This document shows, in pieces, positions 36,880 to 47,015 of a DNA stretch of 64,000 nt. Every line of letters starts with the position of its first letter. Positions within the stretch are counted from its first letter, which is position 1. The stretch is from Cercis canadensis (taxonomy: Eukaryota; Streptophyta; Magnoliopsida; Fabales; Fabaceae), in contig QAOA01003040.1 of the NCBI GenBank assembly GCA_003255065.1, positions 89,940 through 153,939 of the forward strand, in the 5' to 3' direction. The notes under the pieces are model-generated. The model was given only the letters and a program-made list of their open reading frames with translations. It searched no databases and was not told where the DNA came from. The position numbers were made by a program, and so were the translations under genes.

Positions 36880-37463
36880 TGTTAGAATTTATGAGTGGGC
36901 CCCACCATGTAAGTCTTCATATTTGTGGAAAGTGTTGTGTGAAATATAAAGTGTACCACTTGTGTCCAAAATGCCTAAAGCATTTGGACTTGTGACACTT
37001 CACTTTATATGCTCTCTGTCTTTCTCATTTTTTTACCAATGTGGGACTTGCTCCCACTCTTTCATTTTCCAACACTCCCCGTTAAGTCCAATTGGCCTTG
37101 GTCCAATTAAGACTTGCCTTTATATTGCCGGGGCTTGTGTTTTTGAGTCTCAGAGGCTCCAAGTCTTCCTTTCTTTGGTTGGGCTTGTACTCTTTGAGAA
37201 CCTTAAAGGCCACAGGTCTATATTGGTCCATGAATCCTTTAGTGCTGTTAAGCTTTGAAGCTCTGATACCATGTTAGAATTTATGAGTGAATCCCACCAT
37301 GTAAGTCTTCATATATGTGGAGAGTGTTATGTGAGATATAAAGTGTGCCACTTGTGTCCAAAATGCCTAAAACATTTGAATTTGTGACACTTCACTTTAT
37401 ATACTCTGTCTTTCTCATTTTTTACCAATGTGGGACTTGCTCCCACTCTTTCATTTTCCAACA
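36880..37463 (-). mobile_element. Complete TRIM retroelement with LTRs, PBS, PPT and target duplication
   Basis: This is a terminal-repeat retrotransposon in miniature on the minus strand, 584 bp long. The LTRs are 36880-37074 (195 bp, 3' LTR) and 37272-37463 (192 bp, 5' LTR). Both start TGTTGGAAAATG and end ATTCTAACA on the element's strand, so they have TG...CA ends. Immediately inside the 5' LTR, at 37271-37260, is TGGTATCAGAGC, the primer-binding site complementary to the 3' end of initiator tRNA-Met. Next to the 3' LTR is a purine-rich acggggagtg, a short polypurine tract. The insertion is flanked by a perfect 5-bp target duplication, ATACC, at 36875-36879 and 37464-37468. The interior of about 197 bp has no coding capacity, so movement would need proteins from another retrotransposon. 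No 5S-like segment is seen, which argues against a Cassandra-type TRIM. Confidence 0.92.
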
Positions 37464-37537
37464 ATACCAAAATAGGCATAGCAATGAAATTTAATGGAAA
37501 ATTTGAGAGTAAAGTCAAAGCATGACGAGGTAGATCT

Positions 37538-37942
37538 AAAAAAATCCCATTGTTGCTTCTAGCAAGCCAAGTCAAACGATAATCTGAGTAGAAGAAGCGA
37601 AAATACATGGAAGTATGGAATATATCAGAGTAAAGTCAACAGCAAGTTCATGAATATACTACTTACATATAAACAACTACCTAATATAAAATAAGCCCAA
37701 TTGATAGTTCAAACCAGAATTGGCAGTAGTCTAAGTGTCTAACCATTGAGGAATGTAAAAAAATCCCGTTGTTAATTCTAGCAAGCCAAGTCAAACGATA
37801 ATATGAGTAGAAGAAGCGAAAATACATGGAAGTATGAACATATCAGAGTAAAGTCAACAGCAAGTTGATGAATACTCTACTTACATATAAACAACCACCT
37901 AATATAAAACAAGAACTGGTAATAGTCTAACCATTGAGGAAT
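37538..37942. repeat. Tandem duplication, unit about 218 bp
   Basis: Two adjacent copies begin at about 37538 and 37757 and share long stretches, for example agcaagccaagtcaaacgat, gtagaagaagcgaaaataca and ttacatataaacaac. Both end with ctaaccattgaggaat. Copy 2 carries a deletion of about 30 bp near its end. The duplication is just upstream of the third DC1 gene and may include part of its promoter region. Confidence 0.85.
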
Positions 37943-37984
37943 CTACTAAGCTGGCATCTACCACTTGCTACACAACTAGCAATC

Positions 37985-37991
37985 TATATAA
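37985..37991 (+). promoter_or_regulatory. Candidate TATA box of DC1 copy 3
   Basis: A TATATAA-type sequence (tctatataac) lies about 45 bp upstream of the ATG at 38032. If used, the 5' UTR would be only about 15 nt. It is the only good TATA match close to the start. Confidence 0.4.
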
Positions 37992-38031
37992 CTACATGAT
38001 CTGCATATTCTAGTTCATCATAAGAAAATCC

Positions 38032-39108
38032 ATGGAGAAAGAGAGTAAGATTGTGAAGCATTTCAGCCATAAGCATCCACTTTGTCCTCGTGAAGTGCAG
38101 GACGAAGATGAAATCATTTGCAGTGCTTGTGAGCAAGAGCTTTCAGGTTCAGCTTACAAGTGCACAAAGAAAAAGTGTGAGTTCCTCATCCACAACTCCT
38201 GCTTTGAATTGCCACTAGAGGTTAGGCACAAATCCCACCTCAAACATGCTCTAACTCTCCTCCATTCCCCCTCTTATGGGACTAGTGTGTTCTGGTGTGA
38301 TGCTTGTGGCCTTCACGGCTCGGCCTTCCACTACCACTGCATTAAATGTCAATTTGATCTCCATGTTGGATGTGCATCTTTACCTGAAAATGTACAAAGC
38401 GAGGACCACGAGCACGCGCTTGATCTGCTCTATAGTTTTCCTTACAAAGAGGAAGAGTACGTGACCTTGTTTTGTGATGTCTGTAATGGAGTTGTGTCTG
38501 AGAAAAAATGGCTATATTACTGCCAAAAATGTGAGTATGCAGTCCATTTAGAATGTGCCACTAGAGAAGAAGAAGAAGGAGGAGGAGGAGGAGGAGGAGC
38601 AGCAGCAGCAGCAGAAGAAGAAGAAGAAGAAGAAGAAGAAGAAAAAGGAGGAGGAGGAGGAGAAGAAGAAGAAGAAGAAGAAGGAGGAGGAGGAGGAGGA
38701 GGAGGAGGAGGAGCAGCAGCAGAAGAAGAAGAAGAAGAAGAAGAAGAAGAAGAAGAAGGAGGAGGAGGAGGAGCAGCAGAAGAAGAAGAAGAAGAAGAAG
38801 AAGAAGGAGGAGGAGGAGAAGAAGAAGAAGAAGAAGAAGAAGGAGGAGGAGGAGGAGCAGCAGAAGAAGAAGAAGAAGCAGAAGAAGAAGAAGAAGAAGA
38901 AGAAGCAGAAGAAGAAGAAGAAGAAGAAGAAGAAGAAGGAGGAGGAGGAGGAGGAGCAGCAGCAGCAGCAGAAGAAGAAGAAGAAGAAGGAGGAGAAGAA
39001 GAAGAAGAAGAAGAAGAAGAAGAAGAAGAAGGAGGAGGAGGAGGAGGAGCAGCAGAAGAAGAAGAAGAAGAATATCAAATCAACAGCATCGCCAACGTAT
39101 GCGAATGA
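38032..39108 (+). CDS. DC1 domain protein with giant Glu/Gly/Ala tail, cluster copy 3
   Basis: The reading frame encodes 358 residues. The first 178 or so form three DC1 modules: start MEKESKIVKHFSHKHPL, then IICSACEQELSGSAYKCT, FWCDACGLHGSAFHYHC, FDLHVGCASLPENV, LFCDVCNGVV and YYCQKCEYAVHLECA. They are intact and very like copy 1 and pseudogene copy 2. From about residue 179 the chain becomes uninterrupted blocks of Glu, Gly and Ala (plus one Lys), ending YQINSIANVCE and stop. The tail is encoded by GAA, GGA and GCA triplets. The terminal residues are in a different frame from the corresponding sequence in copy 2, explained by a 46-bp deletion after GAATAT, not by the triplets. Such a strongly acidic and glycine-rich tail is probably disordered. 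Whether the gene is expressed is unknown. Length in the database copy may be affected by assembly of the repeat. Confidence 0.8.
   Translation: MEKESKIVKHFSHKHPLCPREVQDEDEIICSACEQELSGSAYKCTKKKCEFLIHNSCFELPLEVRHKSHLKHALTLLHSPSYGTSVFWCDACGLHGSAFHYHCIKCQFDLHVGCASLPENVQSEDHEHALDLLYSFPYKEEEYVTLFCDVCNGVVSEKKWLYYCQKCEYAVHLECATREEEEGGGGGGGAAAAAEEEEEEEEEEKGGGGGEEEEEEEGGGGGGGGGGAAAEEEEEEEEEEEEGGGGGAAEEEEEEEEEGGGGEEEEEEEEGGGGGAAEEEEEAEEEEEEEEAEEEEEEEEEEGGGGGGAAAAAEEEEEEGGEEEEEEEEEEEEGGGGGGAAEEEEEEYQINSIANVCE
38565..39072 (+). repeat. Coding trinucleotide repeat array (GAA/GGA/GCA)
   Basis: About 508 bp composed almost only of GAA, GGA and GCA triplets in homogeneous blocks, arranged as successive GGA-block, GCA-block, GAA-block cycles. 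The only other triplet is a single AAA. The whole array stays in the frame of the DC1 modules. The pseudogene copy at 35905 has, in the same position, an ordinary mixed acidic tail of about 50 codons, so the array is an expansion specific to this copy. The opposite strand reads as Ser/Phe/Cys runs and is not a gene. Confidence 0.95.
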
Positions 39109-39189
39109 TGAGAAGAGAAATGACACCTGCAGATATTGTTTTCCCGTTTTTCCAAGTATATCTAAGTTTGCTTGCCTTCTTTGAATAAT

Positions 39190-40419
39190 TCATGCTTTAA
39201 ATGGAAATTACAATTTCCTTCATCAATCACTGTACTTGTAAGTTGTTTGACTTTCTAATCAATAAACGAACAAAACCTCAAGTGACTCTAAATTTGAGTT
39301 AGCCATACATTGCTGTATCTCTTTACTTGATTTTTGAATTCTGAGACTTCTTCAGACAGGCAAACGATCTTCACTATGTTGTTACTTGTGTACCTTCATT
39401 CTCCAACAGTAAAAGACACATCGAAAAAGAAAATTATATTAGGTACTTGGTAGAGATTAAAAATTTAAAAGAGATAAAGAAAGTGAAAATCAAAAGGACC
39501 AAAAAAAAGTTATCTGTTTGGTTTCATGTTACCCATGCAACTTCATTTGGCATGTCTATAATAGCATCACTAGTAGGAAGAATAGCTGCAAGAACAATAT
39601 TCAGATTTACTTCTTCATCTAAATCCAAATGGAAGTAAATTCATAGTTACTACTCAATGCTCCTAATGGAACTCGAATTGGGGAGCCACAATGCCGTTGA
39701 CCCTAACATGACAAGCTATAGCTTTTTCCATGTTGAGAAACCAAACATGTCCATGAAGGCCGTGTTACTTAAAAGTCATAGGATGTCATCTAGTGATAAG
39801 GGGCTTCGATAATTGGCTAGAAATCTTGTAGTTGAGCCTCTATAACATCAGTACCACTAAAATTTTTTTTTTTTAAAAAAAAAGAAGGGCCAAAACATTA
39901 CCTAAACTCACACATTTTAAGTCCAGAAAATGAATGTGCTTAATTTATTGTACTTGAGTTTGTTTTATTCCCCTTGGCATCCACTAAATGAATACTTCTC
40001 TGCAAACGTACCCCACATTAATTGTACCAAACTAGCATGATTCATTTTCCTCCATTAATGCTCATCGAGAGCGAACCTTAAGATTGTAACTACAGCACTC
40101 TCTGCAGCCACAAAATTCAGAAGCTTGGCATTCACCGTGACCCAAAGTGATGGCCACTCCTATAAAAGAAAAATCTATTTTATTTTACAAAAATTAGTCA
40201 ACATCAAAAAGCTTCCATGACAAAGCACCAAAGTTCGTATTCAGGCAAACCCATAATTCTGACCCACGTCCCCCACTGGAGGAAAAAGGATTATGGTCTT
40301 CGATAATACTATGCCTTCTACTCGATGACAGAAATATATACCCAAGGAAAGTCTCCTTTTTGTTGTCTTCTTCCACTGTTCCACAGCCCCTGAAAGGCTG
40401 AAAGCTACCACCAATTTAG
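39190..40419. other. Intergenic region between DC1 copy 3 and duplicated segment
   Basis: AT-rich DNA without a recognisable gene. A poly-T/poly-A junction near 39860-39885, preceded by tctagtgataaggggcttcg, could be a decayed SINE-like insertion, but the promoter boxes are too degenerate to claim it. Confidence 0.5.
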
Positions 40420-41180
40420 CACCAAAATATATTGGAATGGACACAGCTTCTAACAGAACACAAAACCTCTGAGATTTTGGAAACTTCTTCCAAGACCACA
40501 GAAAGACCATCTTATCTCCCGCCAGCACTACCTGCCATGGTATTTTGGGGTGCTGGTTGTCCGATGTACCCCTTTCTTATTGCTCACATTATTTTCCCTT
40601 CTAAGTTGTGAGAGAAAATGACGTGTAAGTAATATTATTCGTATATTGCAAGCTATATGGTACAACCCGCCTGGATGCCCTAATTGAAGCATAAAGTTCT
40701 CAACTTTCCTACACGCTGCATTTGTACATATTGACAAAGTTTGTAATAGAAATAGAAGAGCTTGATGCACAAAAAATTGGATGACTATGTAGCTCGCAAT
40801 GGAAAATAGTACATATGATACTTTTACTGTTTCAAGTTCAATTGTTCCTCCACTGGAACAGAATACTGAGTTTTCCAAGTTGCGGAGCCAAATCTAACTC
40901 ATAAAACTTACCACACTGTAATCAGAGCCATAAAAAACTATTCTCCAATTGGCAAGCACAGCTCCCAAACCTGAACACAGATAGAAATGAACAAAAAAAA
41001 AATACAAAAGAGATTCATTGGTTAGTTTTATAATTTCCATAATTCCCTACTGGTAACTGAGTCTGAGCAGAAGACTGCCCATTTCTTATTCAGGGAGCTT
41101 ACAAGTCCCACTCCCAATAAGGCCCTAAAGTTAGATTACAAAAGAGGAGTAAAATTAACAACGAAAACTAAACTGTCACT
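40420..41180. repeat. Duplicated segment, left copy (A)
   Basis: This segment of about 760 bp matches 42892-43690 along its whole length, with substitutions and small indels. Shared landmarks include attggaatggacacagcttc near the left end, gtaatcagagccataa in the middle, and gagcagaagactgcccattt near the right end. Its right end lies only about 10-25 bp from the callose synthase fragment. Minus-strand frames of 95 and 116 codons overlap it but show no known motif and are not preserved in the other copy. Confidence 0.85.
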
Positions 41181-41205
41181 ATGTATTCATGATGAATGAA
41201 CGGCA

Positions 41206-42889
41206 CGAAATATAATAACTTTGATGCTCACCTTCATCAAAGCCAATATTAAAATAATTACAAGCCAATAAGCCATGAAAAGACCATAAACGTATAAGCC
41301 AAAACAGAAACAAAAATTAAATTGCTAATCCAGGTCATATGCATAATAAATATTTAATGAATCTTCCAATCGAGAAATACGTGAAAACAAAATAATTTAC
41401 CAGAAAACTTTGACTACTATTAGTGATTGTCAGGCAATAGACAAGCCCATATTGATATATGAAGAAGCGGAGGGCTAGTATTATCTCAGTGGCAAGACCA
41501 CGTTTGCCGGAGTGGCGGAGATGCTCTTGTTCTTTCTCCCCCCAGGATTCCCAATTTTTTTCAGGAGGTACACCAATACCTCCATGGTTGCTTATCCGTT
41601 TATTCCAATCTGTCCAGTCATCAACAATCTTTTGCCATTCAAAGCCAGATGATTGAAAAGGAAGGGTGCAAAAATCCATGTCCCTACCACGAACCATATT
41701 GATATGGTAATCAAAATATAGGCAACCATGTCTCCATATGAATGACCAAATATGTGGTAGACCACAAGCAGAATCATCAATTCAATTCCTTTAGCAAAAT
41801 GGCTGCGAGAATAGAGCCTGTAATTATCAGCAAACTTGGTATGGAATACAACAAAACCACGACCAGTGCCTCTGTACTCTGCACCCCCCATGAAGCAATG
41901 TCCTACCACAATAGTGGGTCTTCGTTCCTAGAGAAAATGTGAAAAATACAGGGGCCAACTGTAGTTGCATCATTACAAATTCACTTAATGCCTGACGTAA
42001 GCCCCTCTCTAAACCAATTTCCATCATCATAGGCAAGGCCATTAAAATCCAATTTGCACTACAGACTGAGAAGCAAGAACCACTTGAAGAGGCTTGTTGT
42101 CTCGTATAGCTCGCTGTTTATTCAGCCTTCTTCAAGGCCACTGAGGACAAGATAGAAGCGGCCATAAAGGAATACATAAACTATGAGGACAGTCACCTGT
42201 CAAAAGAAGAATAAGTTGTTATAACAGATCCTATATAACAAAAGAAGTAGGTGTAAGTTCTAAGCATACCAAGGTACTGAAATAGAAGTTAATGGTGGTG
42301 AAATAACATGATAACATCTGATAGAAATCAAACTGGCGCCCAAGCCTATATATATCTCGACGCATAGTTTGCTCCCCATTCCCAATAGCTATCTTTGCCT
42401 CAAATGATGAGATCTGGTTAAGGTCCACATCACTTCCCTTACTAACTTGTATGTATTCATGATGAGTGACAGGCCTTTCACGTAATGTAGAATTGAAACC
42501 TGCAGAAAACAGGGGTGAGGAAAGTAGAAGGTGAAGCCAAGCCATACCAGATACTTCTCAGTGAAATAAAAATAAGTTATGCCCATGGAGAAACTTATAT
42601 TTAACACTCATGCCTGCAAACACAACTGGATGGCCATAATGGAACCGCACTCCGGATGAATAGTACAAAAATATTGCTTAGCACTACAAACAATAACTAA
42701 TACAGCCAGTAGAGACATGAAAAAACAATCTTACTCTTGTATTGTATCCCCCATGACTGTAAAAAGGCCAAACTAAATTCCAAATTCTCCAATTTCATCT
42801 GCTAGTTTAGCTTCTGAAATCTTACTTCAGCGAGTTAGCTAACAATTTTTGTCCAATAGTCACAAAACTAGTCTCCTGATTTGACATAA
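41206..42889 (-). pseudogene. Callose synthase 3'-part pseudogene
   Basis: This is a copy of 49255-51009 of the parental callose synthase gene: intron sequence, exons 39 to 36, and part of exon 35, including introns. It is therefore a genomic-DNA duplication, not a retrocopy. Coding capacity is destroyed by several small changes relative to the parent. C5 became C6 near 41885, shifting the frame after the GRTLLHGG motif. One base was lost in the region coding NPSGFEW near 41649, one in the run of A near 42046, and several around 42112-42130. The right break falls inside exon 35, after the sequence for MSNQETSFV (minus strand); the left break falls in the intron after exon 39. The whole catalytic domain and the last two exons are absent. 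Similarity to the parent is very high by eye, implying a fairly recent event. Confidence 0.92.
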
Positions 42890-42891
42890 AC

Positions 42892-43690
42892 CAGGCAAAA
42901 TACATTGGAATGGACACAGCTTCTAACACAGCACAAATCTCTAACTTAAATTTTGGAAACCTCTTCAAAGACCACAGAAAGACCATTTAATTAACGACCA
43001 CAACTGCAACTCCCACTAGCACTACCTGCCATGGTGTTTTGTGGTGCCAGTCGTCCGATGAAAACCTTTCTTATCGCATAATATTACTTGCACAATATTT
43101 TTTTCTTCTAAGCTGTGAGAGAAAATGAGGTGAAAGTAGCATTATTTGGATACCACGAGATCGGATCATATACAGTACACGGCCATTCATGGTACGACAG
43201 GTGCGGATGCCCTAATTGGAACATAAAGTTCTCAACTGTCCTACACGCTTCATTTGTACATATTGACGAAGCTTGTATTAGAAATAGAAGTTCACAAAAG
43301 ATTTGATGAATATGTAGCCAGCAATGGACAATAGTACAGATGGTACATTTCCTGTGTCAACTGTTCGTCCACTGGTATAGAATGCTGAGCTTTCCATGTC
43401 CATAACCAAATCTAACACACAAAATGTACCACACTGTAATCAGAGCCATAACCATTCTCTAATTGGCAAACACAGCTCCCAAACCTGAACACAGATAGAA
43501 ATGAACAAATAAATCATACAAAAGATATTCATTGGTCAGTTTCCAACTTTCCATAATTCTCTACTGGTAACTGAATCTGAGCAGAAGACTGCCCATTTCT
43601 TATTCAGGGAGCTTACAAGTCCTACTCCCAAGGCCCTAAAGTTAGATTACAAAAGAAGAATAAAATAACAACGAAAACTAAACTATCTTT
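42892..43690. repeat. Duplicated segment, right copy (B), 3' flank of the 43.8-kb gene
   Basis: This is the second copy of the segment at 40420-41180. It begins within 3 bp of the end of the callose synthase fragment (the break lies in gacataaacc followed by aggcaaaatacattgg) and runs to about 80 bp from the stop codon of the gene at 43768-44808. It probably contains that gene's 3' UTR. It is non-coding as far as I can see. Confidence 0.85.
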
Positions 43691-43767
43691 ACATCTGTAA
43701 GAGCTCAATTAACGGAAAGCTTCCCAAAGCGGTGTTTCTGGGAATGGAACAAGAGACTAGTTCTCAC

Positions 43768-44808
43768 TCATACACCGCTATCGCCATCTCCGTCAATATC
43801 ACCGTTCCCGACGCTCTTCTCCAAGCCCACATCTCCGGCGAGGTCTTCATTGTTCTCTGAAGCATTCTCTGGTGTTTCGCCAATGCGGTCCCTGCCAGCT
43901 CGCCAGCCACCATCAGTCTCCAAGCACTGAACCCTTCTTCTCAACTCGTTCAGTTCCCTCTCTATCAGAAAAAGCTTCTCTTTCAGTGTCAAATTCTCCT
44001 CTTCAAGATGGGCGATATGGGTATCCTGTGCATCAACCCTGTTCTCCAAAGCACTACTCTGCTCGTCTCCACCACCGGAATTTGGGTATATCATTTCGAA
44101 CCTGCTCAGATCATGATCCAACCTTTTCTCGACTTCCACACGCTCTTCCACATCACTATCACTAGACCCTCCTCCGCCTCCGCCGCCGTCTTCCTCATCG
44201 TCAGTGTCATCTTCCTCATCCCCTTTAGACGACCCAGAACGAAGCCGAATCAGACCATTCATCGAGCCGTACCCATCGACCCCCCACTCCTCTTTCGCCA
44301 TATCACCCAAAACCTCCCTCGACGGTGACAAGATCGGCGTCGGCAGAATCGCCGGAGTAACGGGACATGGCGAGACCAACGAAGCGATGCCCCCCGATTT
44401 CTTGGCGCGAATTAGGAAAGATGTCGTATTCCGAGGAGCAAACGGGGCAAATCGGTTATTGAATTTCTTCTTCGGGTGAAATCGACGACCTTTCAGGCGG
44501 TTCTGAGCCTGCGAATCGTTCTGGTTCAAGGGTTTAAACCCGTGACTCGGAACAGGACCCAGCATATCATTCCGTCGAAACTCTTTCCTCTTATCGGGTT
44601 TGTTACCCTTCCAATTGACCCGACCTGGAGGCTTTGCCGTCGTCGGAGCATTAGATAGTGGCGGCGGGTAAGAGTGAGAGTTCTGGAACAGAACGGGATT
44701 ATCCGGCGAAAACGGTGGCGGACGCTGGGGCCAAACCATGTAGTTTTGATTCTGCTGTAAAAGCTGAGACTGACCCATAATTTGGGATTGGTCGTTCATC
44801 GAATCCAA
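43768..44808 (-). CDS. Uncharacterised plant protein with C-terminal coiled coil
   Basis: A single-exon frame encodes 346 residues starting MDSMNDQSQIMGQ. I do not recognise the family with confidence. The N-terminal third is rich in Gln, Pro and Asn (NYMVWPQRPPPFSPDNPV). A basic segment follows (VNWKGNKPDKRKEFRRNDM and GRRFHPKKKFNNRFAPFAP) that could bind nucleic acid or act as a nuclear localisation signal. A middle part contains a run of acidic residues and Gly (DTDDEEDGGGGGGGSSDSD). Residues about 255-300 form a heptad-like coiled coil (ENRVDAQDTHIAHLEEENL and LIERELNELRRRVQCLE). The end is acidic. Base composition is much more GC-rich than the surroundings, as in many real single-exon plant genes, and the start codon is preceded by an A-rich leader. 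The features suggest a nuclear RNA- or chromatin-associated protein, but that is only an inference. Confidence 0.85.
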   Translation of the reverse strand: MDSMNDQSQIMGQSQLLQQNQNYMVWPQRPPPFSPDNPVLFQNSHSYPPPLSNAPTTAKPPGRVNWKGNKPDKRKEFRRNDMLGPVPSHGFKPLNQNDSQAQNRLKGRRFHPKKKFNNRFAPFAPRNTTSFLIRAKKSGGIASLVSPCPVTPAILPTPILSPSREVLGDMAKEEWGVDGYGSMNGLIRLRSGSSKGDEEDDTDDEEDGGGGGGGSSDSDVEERVEVEKRLDHDLSRFEMIYPNSGGGDEQSSALENRVDAQDTHIAHLEEENLTLKEKLFLIERELNELRRRVQCLETDGGWRAGRDRIGETPENASENNEDLAGDVGLEKSVGNGDIDGDGDSGV

Positions 44809-46677
44809 GTTCAGAAAATCTTCGAAATTTCAGAATAATCGAGGAAAGTTCTGGCCTTGATCTGTGTAATGATAACGAAAAATCAGACCGCCAGATTCAG
44901 AGAAAAATGTTGGAAATTTGAAACCCTAGAAACCCTGGAGAGAAAAGTTCAGTGTATTACAACTTTTTTTTGCGATTTTATTTAATTATGTTGGCGGGGT
45001 ACTACGGTTAAAATAAGCAACGGAAGTTATCTGAGAATTTGTAACTGAAGAGGAAATTAATAGTCCTTTACGGAGAATGATGAAGATGGATCGAGAGACG
45101 GAGAAAGATCAGATCAACGGCCAGATTTGAGTTTTAAGATTGTGTTGAAGGCTTGATGGGCTACGTGACGATAATACCCTCTTTTTTTTTTTTTCTGTTT
45201 TCATGGGGCAGGTCAAAAAAGCTCAATCCTTAATCGAGCAGGTCAGTTCGATTATTATTATTTTATAAAATTAAAAAACAAAAATCATTAAAAAATTTAA
45301 AAAATGAAAATGAAATCGAGTCAACTCAATTATTAAACGTGTAAGCCTAAATCAAGTAAGATAAAACAAGCTCTATTTTTAACCAGGCCTTAAAATTGAA
45401 GCATTAACCTAATTTTATATGAGGTTAAGCTTAAATTTTAAATAGGTCAAGTTTAAAATTGACAATATTATATAAGCTAACTTCCTCATATGGCAGAAGT
45501 AAAAATGGAAAACACCTCCCTTCGAAATTTTAGGATAAAATGAACTTCTGATCTTGATATCACCATGAAGATCTTAAAATATCGAGTAACTTAGTGTAAG
45601 TCACATTTTCAAATTATTGATAGAATTTGAGTTTAAAAGAGTCAAAAAAAAATTTACTAATATATAATATTATTTTTCAACATGTTTCTCGTGTTGCTTT
45701 ATTTATGTATTTTACAAAAAAGTAACAATTATAAAACATATATATAATTTTTTAAAATTTTTGCAATAATATTAAAATCAAAAGCTTATTTTTCTTGAAC
45801 TTCGAGTGAGAAGTGCTTTCTATCTTTCTTTTCAAAAATACCTATAATTTTAGCATAAATAACCTTAGGAAAATGCTAGATAGCTAGATTTTGTTTTGAT
45901 AAACTTGCTGTCAAAGTGAGGTATTTTTATAATTACCATTGGATGAATATGTGTTCTCTATCACTTTGTTTCATCCAAAGGTGGTTATAAATACACCTTA
46001 ATCTAGCAACAAGTTTGTCACAAAAAAAAAGTTTGTTTGCCTAGCATTACTCATAGCCATAGCTAATGAGAGGAAAGAAAAAAAAAGGAAGAATTATTCC
46101 CCAGATCTCAACCCTAGGAATAAAGATAAAATGGTGCAAAAGGCACTAGTTTTCCAAATAGCTACTTGTTATATTGTAAGAAATGATTGAAATATTTTTT
46201 GATGTTATGTGATTATTTTATTTAACATGTAATTATTTTTAAATATTAATAGAATAACTATATATATAAATAAAATAATCATATAATAATAATAATAATA
46301 ATAATATTTTAATCATTTTATACTATGTGAAAGACACAAGCTATTTTTCGCGCTTTTTAGTTTAATTTTTCCAAATCCAAATCTAGGTGTCCTTTTCTGA
46401 AAAAAAAACTCCACGTGTGCCTCAAATGCATGCACAAACCGTATGGAAGAATATAGAGGTATTAGTATAAATAGGATATATGCTAAATTCATTTTCATTG
46501 GATAATATATCAATAAATGTGTTATGTTTGGATTTATTTTTAATTTTCTTTCCCACATGGAATGGTGTATAAGAAAGATATGAGAGAACAAAGTACCGGC
46601 CAGGAGTTTCAACATACGGAAAGAGTGTGAGAAAGTTAACTTGAGAACGTGGGCAACAAAACAAAACAAAAAAAATG

Positions 46678-46886
46678 GGGATTCAATGATAGTACATGAG
46701 TATGTTATAATACAATAAAGTGACAAACATACATAATTTTTATATTTTATTATATATAAAATAAAATTTATTTAATTTTTTAAACAAACTTAAAAACAGT
46801 TAATTTATACACATGTCATTTATTTATTGGTTATTCCTATGTAATATAACATACTATATAAATACTAAAAGTATCTAAGAATCCTT
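46678..46886. mobile_element. MITE-like repeat family, copy 2
   Basis: This is the best preserved of the three members described at 18070. It begins gggattcaatgatagtacat and contains gtatgttataatac near the left and gtaatataacatac near the right, which are inverted copies of each other. The middle contains atacataatttttatatttt and ttaatttatacacatgtcat. Length is 209 bp. Confidence 0.7.
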
Positions 46887-47015
46887 AAAAAAAAAAAAAG
46901 GAAGCAACTTGAATGTAATTTGAAGGGTAAAAAGAGAGAAGAATTTGATTAGAGACATTGAGTTAGGTCTCTTATTAAAAAAAAAAAAGATGAAAGTAGT
47001 TTGATAAAAGAAATA

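Noticed and set aside
38548-39126. Long minus-strand frame of Ser/Phe/Cys runs opposite the DC1 tail
   Set aside because: It is the reverse complement of the GAA/GGA/GCA array. All frames through such triplets lack stops, and there is no domain or promoter.
38555-39184. Plus-strand frame of Lys/Glu/Gln runs in a second frame of the same array
   Set aside because: It is another frame of the triplet repeat. The DC1 frame is the one supported by upstream domains.
39780-39890. Possible SINE (A-box-like sequence followed by a T/A-rich end)
   Set aside because: The B-box is not recognisable and no target duplication is seen.
40241-40878. Two minus-strand open frames of 95 and 116 codons
   Set aside because: They show no family motif, overlap the duplicated segment A, and are not kept open in copy B, so they are unlikely to be coding.
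41335-42607. Several overlapping minus-strand frames that look like callose synthase
   Set aside because: They are pieces of one pseudogene separated by frameshifts, not separate genes.
45200-45480. Possible hAT-type element with ggtca/aggtcaa motifs
   Set aside because: No defined inverted ends or target duplication were found.
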